From: Trichopria drosophilae
Lineage: Eukaryota; Arthropoda; Insecta; Hymenoptera; Diapriidae
Direction: 5' to 3'
NCBI GenBank assembly: GCA_030407085.1
Contig: CM059585.1
Coordinates: 99,604,501-99,668,500 of the forward strand
DNA: 64,000 nucleotides
Shown here: positions 46,561 to 58,739 of the stretch, piece by piece
Layout of the letters: every line of letters starts with the position of its first letter
Numbering within the stretch: the first letter of the stretch is position 1
Made by a program: the position numbers and the translations under genes
The notes under the pieces: generated by a model
Told to the model about the DNA's origin: nothing
Databases searched by the model: none
Seen by the model: only the letters and a program-made list of their open reading frames with translations

Positions 46561-48030
46561 CCCTTTTAACCGCCAGAATCGTACAATTTGACACGTCGAA
46601 GGAAAATGCACCAGCATCGTACGATACTTTGTTCGACGGGTTCGTTTGTATTTTGCTACTTTAATCGGAGTATCGTACGAAACATTTTTTCGACGGTTTC
46701 AAATTGGTACGATTCAATTGAGAATCTTACAAAAAGTTGTACGAAAATAATGTGAAGAATTTTCAGTTCTGGAATGAATTTCGAAGTGTTTCAGCACTAA
46801 AAGATAGAAGTGAATTATTTATATTAAATTATAACAATGAATTTATGATAATGCGATATCTTTTAAAATGGTACTTAAATAAAATTTATTTCGATCGTTC
46901 CGGGATACGTAATTAAACAAATTGCAATTTAAATTTACAAAATTTAAAGATATTTTCTGCTTTTATTCCTTCAACGATAAGTTGCTACAATTTTTCGTAA
47001 ATTATAATTACAAAAGATATATAAAGCAGATATTTCTAAAGTTCGATTCTGTTTATTATATTGTATATTTCTCCATCGATTTGTCTTTTATTAATTAGCA
47101 AATGTTTTCTCGTGATAAATATACATAATGAAATTTCAAAAATATTGTAAATATATTACGTTACATATTTGCAAGAAAGAAATCAGAATCACAATCGTAG
47201 AAGATAAAAACTAATATTTCATATAAAACTTAAAATTATTGTTTCGAGTATAAACTATTCAAGATGGATGTTAAAATATTTTGTATTTTTTGTTTAAATC
47301 TTACAAGTTCCTAAAACCTAAAATTTCTAATCAAGTGAAAGCAATGATAGTTGATGAAGACAAAGATTGAGAAAACTACAATATAAACATTCATCATAAT
47401 ATACAATTTTTTTTTTAGTAACGACCATTGAAAATTAAAAATAATAAAAGAAAATGTTAATATTTAAATTTTCTTTTATTTTTATAACAGATCATTATAA
47501 CACAGATTAAAATCTGATTATTAATTTAGTAACAAGAAGAACGCATTTCAGAAAGAAACTTCACAGATATTCTTGGAAACGACTGACATTTTGCTAGCAC
47601 TTGTCCTTTAGTAATTTATATTTCAAATGACTTTTACGGTTAATTCTTCATTAGTAGCGAAATATATTTTATACCGTCTCGTGAAATGTATAACTTTGTA
47701 CGAAGCCAAAGGTTCGATACCTTCGTTTACATCAATTTCACTGAAGAATTAAAATAAAACGGGTGTTTATACAGTGCAATGTTAAAGTAACAATAGTGAT
47801 CAGGAATAAAATATATAAACATAATTAAAGTGAAGAAATATAGTAAAAATGATTCAACTTTTGTTGGCTTCGTACAAATATCTGGTCAAGTGGCAATTCG
47901 TGATAATTTTTCCCCCGCGTGATAAAAAACAATTTAATATTTTTTTACTTGGAATATTTGTCATATTTGCGTGACAAGTGTATTATTTTAATGTTAGGTT
48001 ACTCCGATTACCATCGAGTCATTGGGCAGT
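46560..48030. other. AT-rich noncoding stretch
   Basis: Repeated CGTACGA/GTACGAT motifs occur at 46580-46740. No frame or known element is seen. Confidence 0.5.
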
Positions 48031-48036
48031 AAAATG

Positions 48037-48044
48037 TATAAAAG
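48037..48044 (+). promoter_or_regulatory. TATA box candidate
   Basis: TATAAAAG followed by a GC-richer stretch (CCCCATGCGCATAAGG). About 110 bp downstream an 85-codon frame (48158-48415) begins with a hydrophobic stretch but has no recognisable family. It could be a small gene or chance. Confidence 0.25.
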
Positions 48045-48157
48045 CCCCATGCGCATAAGGACTCGTTGTATAAATTAGTTCCGCTTTAAAAGTACGCGAG
48101 GAACAGATTTTTGTGCAATTATGACACACTGGAAGGCCATAATTGTTAGGGAAATAA

Positions 48158-48415
48158 ATGCACCTATTACTATTTTTGAATATTAATAAAAAGATTCGGA
48201 ACAGCTTTGTTCTACATAATTTTTTGTTGTCGTTATTTGTTATTCATCGCGAGTTGATTCCTTTCTCCAAGGAATCAAGTTTCGCATTTGACATGCTGAG
48301 CGTAACGACTGAGCTTCAAAAATCTTATTTACACTTTATCTCTCAAATGCACTGGTGTCAAACCAGCCCGCTAGGGGAATTTCTTTCAGATGTCATAACT
48401 TTAATTAGAAATTGA
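48158..48415 (+). CDS. Doubtful small ORF, 85 codons
   Basis: The frame starts MHLLLFLNINKKI and is not recognised. The N-terminal third is hydrophobic and might pass for a signal or anchor segment, but it lacks a clear small-residue cleavage region. A TATAAAAG motif lies 114 bp upstream of the ATG and the frame stops just before a TIR element. Codon composition is AT-driven like the surroundings. More likely spurious than real. Confidence 0.15.
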   Translation: MHLLLFLNINKKIRNSFVLHNFLLSLFVIHRELIPFSKESSFAFDMLSVTTELQKSYLHFISQMHWCQTSPLGEFLSDVITLIRN

Positions 48416-48654
48416 ATTTTTCACTGTGAAAAGTAAAAGTAAAATTACATTTTCGAGTTTTTACAGTTTTCTGGTATTATTTTCGTAGTAAAATTAAAAA
48501 ATCACCCGAAAATAGAAGGAAATTTACCATAAACATGTAAAATTCACAATGAAAATGTAATTTTACAACGTCACAGGTCGAAATAAAAATACAGTAATAA
48601 TGGTGGTAATTTTACATCGTCTTTGTAATATTACTAGCACTGCGAATTGTGTTA

Positions 48655-48917
48655 TAGTAGACGCCCGCGTTAGTGGCGTGCGCGGTTCCGAGCCCTCCCC
48701 TCAATCCCCGTGTTAGTGGCGGAAGTAGGAGAAACATCGCTTCCCCCGCTAGACTGCAGTCCTGCAGTCACGTGAGGCAATTCAAATCACGCGCCTGGGG
48801 CCCGTACCTTATTAGGCCACGCCCCCCAGGCGGCTGGCGACATGGCGGGGATGGAAAGATTCCGAGAAGTGCCACTAACACGGGGTTCCATCGCGTCACT
48901 AACGCGGGAGTCTACTG
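48655..48917. mobile_element. TA-flanked MITE, Tc1/pogo style, GC-rich
   Basis: The left end TAGTAGACGCCCGCGTTAGT and the right end, reverse-complemented CAGTAGACTCCCGCGTTAGT, pair. TA dinucleotides at 48653-48654 and 48918-48919 fit a TA target duplication. A second inverted pair, CCCGTGTTAGTGGC and GCCACTAACACGGG, lies inside. The CAGTAGAC tip resembles pogo-like TIRs as I remember them. No transposase. Confidence 0.8.
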
Positions 48918-48963
48918 TATAAGGATTTATGTTTTTGCTCCTCCCTATATTGGCCCTATAAAG

Positions 48964-49090
48964 TTACTCTGGTGGCGAAAAATTGAACTACTGAGATGGG
49001 TTTCACGTACAGTACACAAATTAAGTTTTCATAATTGTGTACTGAATGTGAAACCCATCTCAGTACTTCCATTTTCCCCCACCAGAGTAA
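48964..49090. mobile_element. 127-bp near-perfect hairpin element
   Basis: TTACTCTGGTGG at the left pairs with CCACCAGAGTAA at the right. The inner arms share CTGAGATGGGTTTCAC and GTACACAA, leaving only a tiny loop near 49025. Weaker pairing extends outward to about 48935 and 49110. Confidence 0.85.
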
Positions 49091-49309
49091 ATTAACAGGG
49101 CGAATAGAGGGTCGGATATGGTGGGAGAAGAAGAGGAAGAGAGTGGTATAACTTTGGACGGTATAACTTAGGACCGGGCCTATTGTATGTATAAACACGC
49201 CGATAATGTAAGAATTTTACCACAACGCTGTAAATTTGTCATGATTTTCTCTGGTATTTTAATTTCCACCATTTCACTGTAAAATTACATCGAAATTTTT
49301 CACTGTGTA

Positions 49310-51900
49310 TCCAAAAATATGCCCCCGATTTGCTCAGACCAAAAATGTCAAATTTAGATTTTTTTTTGCTTCATAGCCATGCCGAAAAAAAGATCTCGGC
49401 CTAAATTTAACTTTGTATGGTGCAAAACTATGCAATGGTGCAAAAACCGTACAGAATTTTTTAGAACGAGGTCTTTACTGTTTTAAATTTCGAAGGAAGT
49501 TTGTAATAAAATTGTAAGCCCTCGACATTTCTATATAATATTCAGGTGCTCTATACGTTTTCTCAATCGTGCTCTATAATCTAGTAACAAATCAACTTAG
49601 TTTAACCTTTCGATTACAGGTTAGGCTAGAAATGTCCGGGGTGGTTTGTAGGGCTGACCAAATTGGGAGCATTTTTTTGGATTCTCTCGTAAAAAAATTC
49701 CATGTTTAACAAAAATTATGACATCCGGAAGAATTTTCACAGTGGTCCCAAATGCGCGCTTTTTGCTTCACTTTTAAAAATTACTATGTTCTTTTATATT
49801 TACTAAAAAATGCTGTCTCAAAATTTTTGAAAATTGACGAACTCGTGACCGTTGATCCTGAAAACAGCTGAGTTTCATATAAATCTTAGAAACACTGCTT
49901 GCGTTTACAATAATAACTAACGCAATATTTCTCTTATTGATTTCAAACTTCGTATCTATTTTTGAAAATTTTCCTTTACTTCTGATTTCATTTTGCTGAA
50001 ATATTTATTAAAATGTACTAAATTATTGAAATTTAAAAAGCATTTTAAAAGTTTGTTTTCTGTATTTAAAAATGTTTATGATTGTGTAATTTACTATTGA
50101 CTATTTAATAATTTAACGATTTAAGTAATGATTATTTAGTAAATTGTCATTCTTTGAATTATTTACTAAATGATTAGCAAATTTTCAATTAGTATATTTA
50201 TTTATTTAAATTGCAATGTTTATTCCAATAAATTAAACTAACGTTGATACAAGCTGCATATTAATTATTTATTCTGAATAAATATTGGATAAAAATAATA
50301 ATTTTGATATATTCAGAAATAATGATAATGATTCAACATTTATTTTAGAAAACGTCTAGTAGACACTTTAAATTATTATCCATTACAGAAGAAATAAATA
50401 AACAATTTGTTTTTAGTGTCATCATCTGAATGAATTTTATATTTAATTTCGTTAAAACTTATCAACTTTGTTAGAAAGTAGTAATTCGCAGATCTATTTT
50501 TAAATGCGTTCGCAGTTGCGATAAAAACGGTAATTATGTTAGATAATATTAAGTAATTCATCTAAATATTTTTAAATTTACATAAGAATTAGCTTGTTGC
50601 TGTTTCATTTTATATTTTGACATGAAAAATCAATGAGGAAAATATTGCGTGAATTTATATTGTGAACGAAAAGTTAAAAGTTATCACAAGAAAATTAAAA
50701 AAATCAATGACTGAAACGAAATTAAAAAAAATGAATATCAAACTTAACTGTCATCTTTTTTGTGTTTCAATATTATTCTAATGTATATTAAAAACTTTTA
50801 GATACGCCATTTTGAAACTTTAAAAACCAAAATATCAAGTTTCATAAAAAAGGTTTGTTATTAATTTTTTTAAAATAAAAATTTGCAATGAACGTCTTTT
50901 TCGAAAAAAAATGTTACTGTTTATCTGTTATTTATATATCGGATTTCGAAAACACTTCCAAAGTATGTGTATGCTGTGATGAGCACGATATGAAATTCAA
51001 AATGTGCGAGGGGCCTTCTCAATATTATGTGCAACGTCGTAGAAGGCCCCTGGAAAATCGTCTGCGAGGTTCAAGTGCAGTGCGTTGTGCAAACTGGTGA
51101 CTGCCACATAATTTTAAAACGACCTTTTTCTAACGTGTTGTGCGTAGAGTACGGATAAGTTTTGTCGTAAAATTGTAACTAAAATTTGTAATCGCTTTTG
51201 CTTGATCCCCGGAATTCGACGAAGTAATTAAAAAAATGCAGCATTGCAGTGATTGTATATACTTTGCGACGATACAATTTGTTACAGTATTATCGTCGCC
51301 ATTTGCTTCGTCAAATTCGTAAAACTCGATGATTTGTCACATTCCTTACAATTATTGCAGACATTTTTTAGTAAAAGAATATCCGTGCCATAGGCGACCC
51401 CTTCCATAAGAAAACAGCGTAAAAAAGTGATCTCTGCAGCTACTACGCGAGTCATGAAATGAGTTAAAGTTGGCCAGGATTCGCAAACGATTGCGAAACA
51501 AGAAAATTTTGCTCAAAATGCTCCGATCGCCATATATGCAATAGAGTTTTAAGAAGTCTCTCCGCGCTTGAAAAAAAATTACACGTTTAAATCACTTGTT
51601 TAAAAAAAAGTCAAAACCTGATTGAATAAACAAATAAACAAATGGAAAATTGTTAGCGATTCATCAAAAATATTCATGACATTTAGGATTTAGGGATTAA
51701 ATTCGGAATGAAATATCACGTGGTTAATCAGGTAATTTGATCAGGTGCTTTAATCGTTTGATTGTTTTTCAAGTGAGTCTGGTCACCGGTGCGACCCGAC
51801 ATTCTGAACACGCCTTCGGCGTTGACTGTAAATGTGCTTGTTTTTACGTACTTGTAAAATAACGTCGCGATTAGAAAGCTGTACGTTTCTCTTTTGAATT
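49310..51900. other. AT-rich noncoding stretch
   Basis: About 2.6 kb without a supported gene. A small GC-rich hairpin (AGGGGCCTTCT at 51009 with AGAAGGCCCCT at 51041, 21-nt loop) lies within a 70-codon frame with no known domain. Confidence 0.5.
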
Positions 51901-52350
51901 TTGTTATAAGTGTAAAATAGTATTCGCGGGTTTGAAAAGAAAGAAATTTACGTCAGAGGGCCAAGCGTCGAAAAGACGTACTAGATGGATAACAATATCT
52001 TTAGGTACGAGCCGCGGGTTCGTAGATGGCGCTGACGCGTGACTAATTTGGCCCGATAACAAAAAGCGCCCGTAGATATGTAACAATTTCTTGTGTATAC
52101 GTTCGGAATAATGCATTGCGTACGCGGATAAGCGGCGAAAATGTAGCATCTAGGATAACCGTAACGAACGATAACGATGTGCTCTGTCGTATTTTATTTA
52201 CTTATTGACCTCGACGATAAGGCCTTAGGCAGACGAAATTATTGGTAAAAGATAAATAAATGATTCTTTTTACAGGTTTCTTTTGACCCACATTTCTAAT
52301 CTGAGAGTGCGGAAGCCTGATATACCCTGAAATCGTGTTTCGCACGCGAC
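51900..52350. other. Mildly GC-richer noncoding block
   Basis: Composition rises here with several CpGs (GAGCCGCGGGTTCGTAGATG, GCGCTGACGCGTGAC). An 81-codon minus-strand frame shows no motif. It could be a regulatory element or a noncoding exon; no direct evidence. Confidence 0.25.
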
Positions 52351-53238
52351 AATAGTGGCGTATGTCGACAAATCGTATGAAGTAATCGTTTCGCTTAAAG
52401 GGATCGTTAACTTTTCAACAATTCATCGCTTTCGATAAGGTCCACTGCGTCGATCATTAGTTGCATCGATTTTATCACGGAGTTACCACACAATATATGA
52501 TTTACAATCGTTAGTGTTCCACTCGAGACTAGATTTATGTGTTTTTTAGAAACATCCTCATCATCGATTCAAAATTATTGAAAATTATTCATTTTTAGTT
52601 TTGAATTCTACTTGTTTAGTTTTGAAACCATGAATAAAAGTAAAAGTGTGTGTAACGCACAACCATATCGGAAAAGTTTTCGAAAATTTATATTACTGTC
52701 TTAATTTTATCTAAAATCAAACTGAAAAAATCAAGAATTAACTTAAAATATTTTTTAATCAATTTCTGCAATAATTTTATAATAGTCTTTGTAGAAATAA
52801 ATGTAAAGTAGAAGTATGCTATAGGACTTGAATTTTGTAGTGACAGTGCATGAAAAGTAAAGTGAAAGAGTGAAGAATTTGATTCGTATTTTACATAAAA
52901 TATTTTCTAATATACAGAGCTCTTCCGATTATCTGAAAGTATTTTTCACGTAGATTTTTATACATATGTTCGTTGATTAATCGTTAAAATTTTTCATTAT
53001 AACAAGTTGAATGGTAAGTTTCAATTCGACATTTATCACGAAAAACCTAACATAAAAAAAATAATTTTACATAAAGTTATTCTGGAAATAAATTTTTTTT
53101 AAGATCATATTAGAAATCTGCTATTAACAAAGTTTATAGTATAGAACTAAAAGAATAAAATTTAATACCGTTTAATGTTGAATATTACCGCGTGATTTTG
53201 ATAACTACTAGGATTAATAATCAGACATTTTGTATCGA
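52350..53238. other. AT-rich noncoding stretch
   Basis: Nothing recognised. Confidence 0.5.
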
Positions 53239-53570
53239 GCCTAACCTAACCTAACCTAACTGTTCTTAAGTACATTTTGTTTACGAAACTATAAGCCGGT
53301 GACACGACTATTCAACACGTTTTCATCGCAAGATAACAAACATTTCATCATAAAATTTTTCAACAAATGACCATTTAAACATAATATATTAAACATTTTA
53401 ACAAAATAGATTAAGTTAGGTTAGATTAGGTAATAAGGTTAGGTTAGATTTTTATTAGATTTTTCACCACAGGATAACTTAGTCATACAATTTTTCAACA
53501 AATGACCATTTCAACATAATATATTAAACACTTTAACAAAATAGATTAGGTTAGGTTAGGTTAGGTTAGA
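53239..53570. repeat. Interstitial TTAGG telomere-type repeats
   Basis: CCTAA occurs four times in a row at 53239-53258 and TTAGG-type runs lie near 53414-53450 and at 53546-53568. TTAGG is the ancestral arthropod telomere unit. These short internal arrays are common dispersed repeats rather than a chromosome end, because ordinary sequence continues on both sides. Confidence 0.85.
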
Positions 53571-53575
53571 TTTTT
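53335..53575 (+). repeat. Tandem duplication (~125 bp) ending in TTAGG runs
   Basis: Each half contains ATTTTTCAACAAATGACCAT, CATAATATATTAAACA and TTTAACAAAATAGATTA, followed by a TTAGG run and GATTTTTAT. The copies begin near 53335 and 53460 and differ mainly in the length and purity of the TTAGG run. Confidence 0.85.
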
Positions 53576-53579
53576 ATAT

Positions 53580-56500
53580 TATTTTGCGTGTATAATATTT
53601 GTTATTTTCAATTATTTTATTTAAATGCATTGTTTTTAGTTCGTGTTGAAAAGTCGTATGTTGAACTATCGTATGCTGAATTTGTGTGATAAAATATCGT
53701 ATGTTTAAAATTGGTATGTTGTATAGTCATAGTACCTTATAAGCTACCGCATAAAATAAACAGCTTAGATAAAAATAGTAACACATTATCTATTCAGAAA
53801 TCAAGGAAAACCAAGTTAAAAAAGTTTCGCTATTAGTACATTTTCCTTAATAGAATTATCAGCATGAAGATGTTGACTATTTTTACAATCCAGCACATTG
53901 TAAAATATACAATAAAAAAACTATTCTTATTGTGGAAAGAGGTTATATAATAGTTGTTCAATCAGTTTTATTACATCTATTTTACTACTCAGGAATATTT
54001 AAAGTGACTATTCAAATATAAAACTGCGATTTATTTCGGGTTATTTAGGTATTGGACAATATGTTTCTTGCTTAAGACTACCGAAATATTAATTTAACTA
54101 TTTTTTTGTAATCCCGTGTTTTACTTTTGCAAAATGGTTCCATTCACTATTTGAGGCGTTGGAGGTGCAATACCGTAGAACCTACGAAATTGACACCTCA
54201 AAATTGACCGACTTGCCAAATTATCTCGGCAAACAGTGTGTTGCATTATCTCTAAAAAGATAAGAATGAAAAAATAAATAATTATTGCAGTCACTTCTCA
54301 CTAACTTTAACGAAAAATGAGCAATTGATTGAAACTAATCAAGATGTTAACATATCAAGGTTAAGTATGCAAGGTTAAAAATATGTAAAGTGGGAATCAT
54401 CTTCCCTTCCCTCGTTTTCGCAACTTTCAGTCAATTTCAGGGGTCGTCGGAACGAACGGTAATCAATTTCGCAGGTCCCATTGTACCTGCTAGGTCGAAG
54501 TAGAATGACGTGTCAAGAAAAACACGAAAAACTGTTTCTAAGAAAATTAATAAAAATGATTATATTGTAATAATGAGGATTACTTGCTTGACAAAAAACA
54601 CTTGATTTATGCAAATTAAGGTATAGTATTAATAATATTGAAGTTTAAAAAATGGAATTGGAAGGTTTTGATGCAAAATTACAATTCTCTGGAAATAAAT
54701 TTATGTAAAAAAATGTGGTTTATAAAAAAAACTATCTTTAAGACACGGAGAAGAGTTATTTAATTTGTCAACAATACTACAATAACTTTTAAATATTATT
54801 TTATATTTTTGAAATTTTTTCGTGTAATTAAAAATTGGAATAACTTAAAATGATTGTTGAATGTTATTGAATGCAATATCACTATTTCTGGAGAGAATAC
54901 CTAATATGTTTGAAAATATACTCTCAAAGAGTGACAATTCTCCTGTTCATTAGAAGAGCATACGTGTTCTCCCCATATATAGAGTGAATTTTTACTATAA
55001 TATATTTAGAGAATACGAAAATTTATTTTTCTAATTGTGTATTAAAGATTCAAGTCAGTAATATATTGGTCTGTATTTTTCATAATTAAATAATGTCTTG
55101 ATAAATTCCCCTTAGTAAATAGAAGTTAAACTTTTTTTAAAGCTTCTTTTAACACTTAAAACATCAAATTTGTGTTTATCTTAATTTTTTATTTTTTGGG
55201 ACATGTCGGTATTGCACCACAAAGCTTCATTTTTGTTCTCTCTGTATATTAGAAGAATTTTTTTCTTGAATTATTTTCTATTATTCAATAAATAAATTAT
55301 AAAACGAATGTTTCATTATTTTAAATTAAGCAATGGCATGAATGGTTTAAAGTTTTCTGAATAGTTTCTGCGCAGCTAAAATAGCTGATTACTTTCTGAG
55401 TCTTCTTGAAATATTTAGTGTGAAATAGTTATCATTCTAAATCAAAAAACTTGGTTAGGATAATATCCGCCAGGTGCTGCTGCGACATGCGCGTCCTCAC
55501 TCGCTGCTCCCATTGCAGAAGTGGATGTACATTTGATAAAAAGGAATGCTGCGTATTTGCCAAATCATGAGCATTGAATGTCCATTATTGGTTTTTAGTT
55601 TGAAGTTAAAAATACTTAAACTGATGTACCCTTTTTCCTTCTTTTGTGAACGACCGATGAAGAAGTTATCAACAACAAAAGTTAAAAAAACGTACTAAGT
55701 TACAAATGCTGAACACTTGTATTTCTCGTACTGGTAACGAAATCTACCATTCCTGTGCATACTTTATTTTGCTTCTTTAGGCAGATTATTCATTTAATGT
55801 CACATTAAAAAACGTATTTCTCATTTCTTACAAATTAATTTCTATAGTAATTAAAACTATCTTTTTAACCATACTTCCTTCACTTCATAATTTTGTTTTT
55901 GTTAAAAATTATTGCAACCAATACTAATTAAATACAAATATTTCACTTAAAAATATATTGGTTTTTAATTTATTATGTTCAGTATCTGTATATTGAACAC
56001 GTCCATTATTAGAAATGTGGTTTTGTATTAAATATTTGCTACCAATTTTCAAACAATCAATGCACTGAGGCCAATAGCTCAATCCATGTTTAATTTAAAA
56101 CCGTTAACAGAATTTTGCACCGTATCTGTGCGGGGTTGTCGGAGGCAGGTGCAAAACACGTTTCTTCGATTTTTTCTAATCAACACCATCCCATCATCTG
56201 GTCAAAACCATTTTATGAAGCCCCTCCAACTTAGAACTAACGCAACTTTCAATTTAAAATAAAGTAAATTACTATTAAGCATAAAGCAGTGAAATTACAA
56301 TAAGAAATAAAAGTAGTCTATGCCCTAACTGCAAAATTCGAAGAGAATCATTAACTTTAGTCGTAAAAGTCCTAACATATTGTTTGTTATCTTATTTTTT
56401 ACTCATATAGGATAGTATTGACTGAACCTACATGAGTTTATAGTTGAAAAAATGCGATTGGAATTATTTATAAATGTAATTCAAAATTTGTCCGTAAAAA

Positions 56501-57100
56501 ACAGGTAATTCTTAACTTTTTTGAATATTACATTTTTAAAGTCTTTCCCTCATGTAATGTAATCAAAAAGTTAAGCAATTTTTTATTTAATAATCATAGC
56601 ATATTTGTATATGTTTCCGGTAGTAATAAAATAATCTATACAGTTCGTAAGAAAGTAAGGTTATGTTTATAAGATTTTGGCAATTTTGTTTAATTTTGTC
56701 ATTTCGTCATAAATTTTTTTGACGAGAAAATGATTCCTGTGCAGGAATTATGTATTTTCTAATAAATATCAGATATTTATGTTTGTTTCATGGGTTTCAG
56801 TAGGCTGACAGTCTGTAATGTCCAGAATTTGAAATTTGTTATCTTTATATTTAATTCAAACTCGAAAACGTTGGGGACTACTATAATATTTTTAATAAAC
56901 AAGACGTAAACTAAGAATTCAGCAAACAAAATCGATAATAAGTTAATTAAAATAAAAATTATCAACTTGATAAAGTTAAATTCGACTTTTTTCGAGAACC
57001 AGCCTTATGCAAGGTGGGGCTCGATATACTTTAACCCAAAGTGTGTTGCATATGCGATTTTTCTCTGTTTTCACTTTTGGGAGGTCTAACAAACATGTTG
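53580..57100. other. AT-rich noncoding stretch
   Basis: About 3.5 kb with almost no frame above 60 codons. Two short GC-richer patches (54130-54200 and 56110-56190) are not recognisable. Confidence 0.55.
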
Positions 57101-57159
57101 ACAAAAAAATATAGAGAAAAAATCGTTCGAGTTCAATTACAATAATTTCAGTTTAATAG

Positions 57160-57925
57160 TTTAATTTTACCATCAAAATGGAGTAACTATAATTGAAATA
57201 CCAATTTGTAACTTAAAAAAATTTGTTAAATAATTATTTTTGAACATTATTTCAATTCTGCTCATTGCAGTTTTAATGAATCTACGCAATATTTAAATTT
57301 TGTTATATTTCGAATTAACTTACATAAATCAACTCAATTTAAGTTAAGTTTTAAGAATTTTTGACAATATATACACGTAAACGTGAAATATTATTATCGA
57401 GAATTTTATCTTCCACTTGAACTTCGAAAAAATAATGCAAACTCAAAATATTAAATAATATATATAGAAGAATGAGACATTTTTCTAATCTGTGAAGAGA
57501 CAACTGTTATTAAAAAAAAGCCACTAGGTTGCAGTGCGATAGCAAAAACCGACCGTCCTTTGTTGAAACTATAGTAAACAATAAGACGACGTTGGCGTGT
57601 TGCAAAGTAAAAATGTCGAAAGATCACGCAAGATTACACGATGAAAATCGTCAACGAATTTGTTTATTGTGTCTCGAAAAGACGAAGAAATTTGGTATAA
57701 GGTAAACTTATGCTAGTTAATTCGTAAAAAAAATTAACATGATCAACTAATGATGTTTATTTGTAAATTGGCTTAACGATTACTTTCTCACTTTTGTAAT
57801 ATACGATTTAAATATTGCGTAGTTTCATTCAATTTATTTTTCATTTAATTGGTATTTCTATTATAGTTTATTCATTTAATTGGTATATCTATTATAGTTA
57901 CTCTATTTTGATAGTAAAATGAAAG
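57160..57925. mobile_element. Imperfect inverted repeat around a small exon
   Basis: TTACCATCAAAATGGAGTAA (57167) mirrors TTACTCTATTTTGATAGTAA (57899), and CTACGCAATATTTAAAT (57281) mirrors ATTTAAATATTGCGTAG (about 57807). The right arm has a local 30-bp duplication (TTCATTTAATTGGTAT twice). The small Cys-Cys exon lies in the unique middle. Confidence 0.6.
57613..57701 (+). CDS. Possible N-terminal coding exon with CxxC motif
   Basis: The frame MSKDHARLHDENRQRI is followed by CLLCLEKTKKFGIR and then a GTAAAC donor-like site at 57702; without splicing a stop (TAA) follows immediately. Basic residues around a Cys-x2-Cys pair recall N-terminal exons of some animal transposon-derived proteins with a split zinc-binding module, but I cannot name the family. 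Codon use is less AT-biased than its flanks (CAC, CGT, CGA, ACG). No second exon was found downstream within the inverted repeat. It may be the remnant first exon of a mobile-element gene. Confidence 0.35.
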
Positions 57926-57929
57926 TATT

Positions 57930-58490
57930 TAACTGATAAAAAATAATTTTCCTGTTGCCAATACTCAATGATTGCAACCATTATCTGGTCAAATACTCGA
58001 TATTTGTTCAAAAAATGCAAAAAGAAGAAAGGGCTGAGCAAAAAGACGCCATTAGTACATTTTGCAATGGTCAGCATTGCCCATTTTAAATGTCTTTTTT
58101 CGAAAAAATGATCCTAACCTTTTTCTTTGAAAGCGCCTGCTAATTCTGATTACGGGATTTGAAAGAGGATAAACAAATTAATCTAATCGATTTTTATTTA
58201 TTTCAATTGGTTTTACTATGTTTGGAACAAAAGTTGCAGCGTGCTATTTCCAAACTTTCGGGACGAAAAGGGTTCTGTAATTTGGCTACATTTTTAAACA
58301 CCCGATTGAGAAGAGAAATTATAATAACCATTAAATAATATAATTTTTAATTAAACGTTTTATATTATTGTAAAAGTGGAAAGCTCCTGGAAATTAACAA
58401 TTTCTTAAAATCTCTTATTTCAACGGTCCAATTGGAGCATAATTACTTTTAAAGGTCGCTTTAAGTCGTTTTCGGTCAACGTAGTATTTT
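57930..58490. other. AT-rich noncoding stretch
   Basis: Nothing recognised. Confidence 0.45.
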
Positions 58491-58496
58491 ATGTAC

Positions 58497-58737
58497 AGCA
58501 GAGTCCCGGTATATTTACCCACTCGGCCTATTCCCGTCTCGTTATATTTGCCAAAAGAAAAGGAAGCGCCGCTTCTCCCACTCCCCGCAGTCGCATTATG
58601 TCCGTGACGATAACAGTCCCTTTCTGCGGCCCTGTTCCGGAAGGAGGAGGAAACCGAGAGCGGCGGAAGGTAAATATAACGAGACGGAACCAAACAAATA
58701 TTCTGGGACTTAAATATAGCGAGACGCAATTATACCG
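58497..58737. mobile_element. GC-rich MITE with GTCTCGTTATATTT inverted units
   Basis: GTCTCGTTATATTTGCC (about 58535) mirrors GGTAAATATAACGAGAC (about 58668). The edges CAGCAGAGTCCCGG and, reverse-complemented at the right, CAGTCGGTATAATTGCGTCT look like diverged terminal repeats. The 104-codon minus-strand frame across it is a by-product of the GC-rich centre. Possibly Tc1/pogo related; the class is uncertain. Confidence 0.6.
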
Positions 58738-58739
58738 AC

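Larger units (their letters stand above)
48422..49308. mobile_element. TIR element (CACTGTGAAAA ends) hosting two insertions
   Basis: The left end CACTGTGAAAAGTAAAAG and the right end, reverse-complemented CACAGTGAAAAATTTCGATG, match at the tip, and both lead into GTAAAATTAC units. The interior is split by a TA-flanked MITE (48655-48917) and a perfect-looking hairpin (48964-49090). Without these the host element is about 0.5 kb and noncoding. Confidence 0.7.

Noticed and set aside
50888..51100. 70-codon frame with several Cys residues and a GC-rich hairpin
   Set aside because: The Cys spacing matches no zinc-binding pattern and the arginine-rich end is created by the hairpin; no supporting context.
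53239..53570. Possible chromosome end because of TTAGG repeats
   Set aside because: Arrays are only a few units long, occur in both orientations and are embedded in ordinary sequence.
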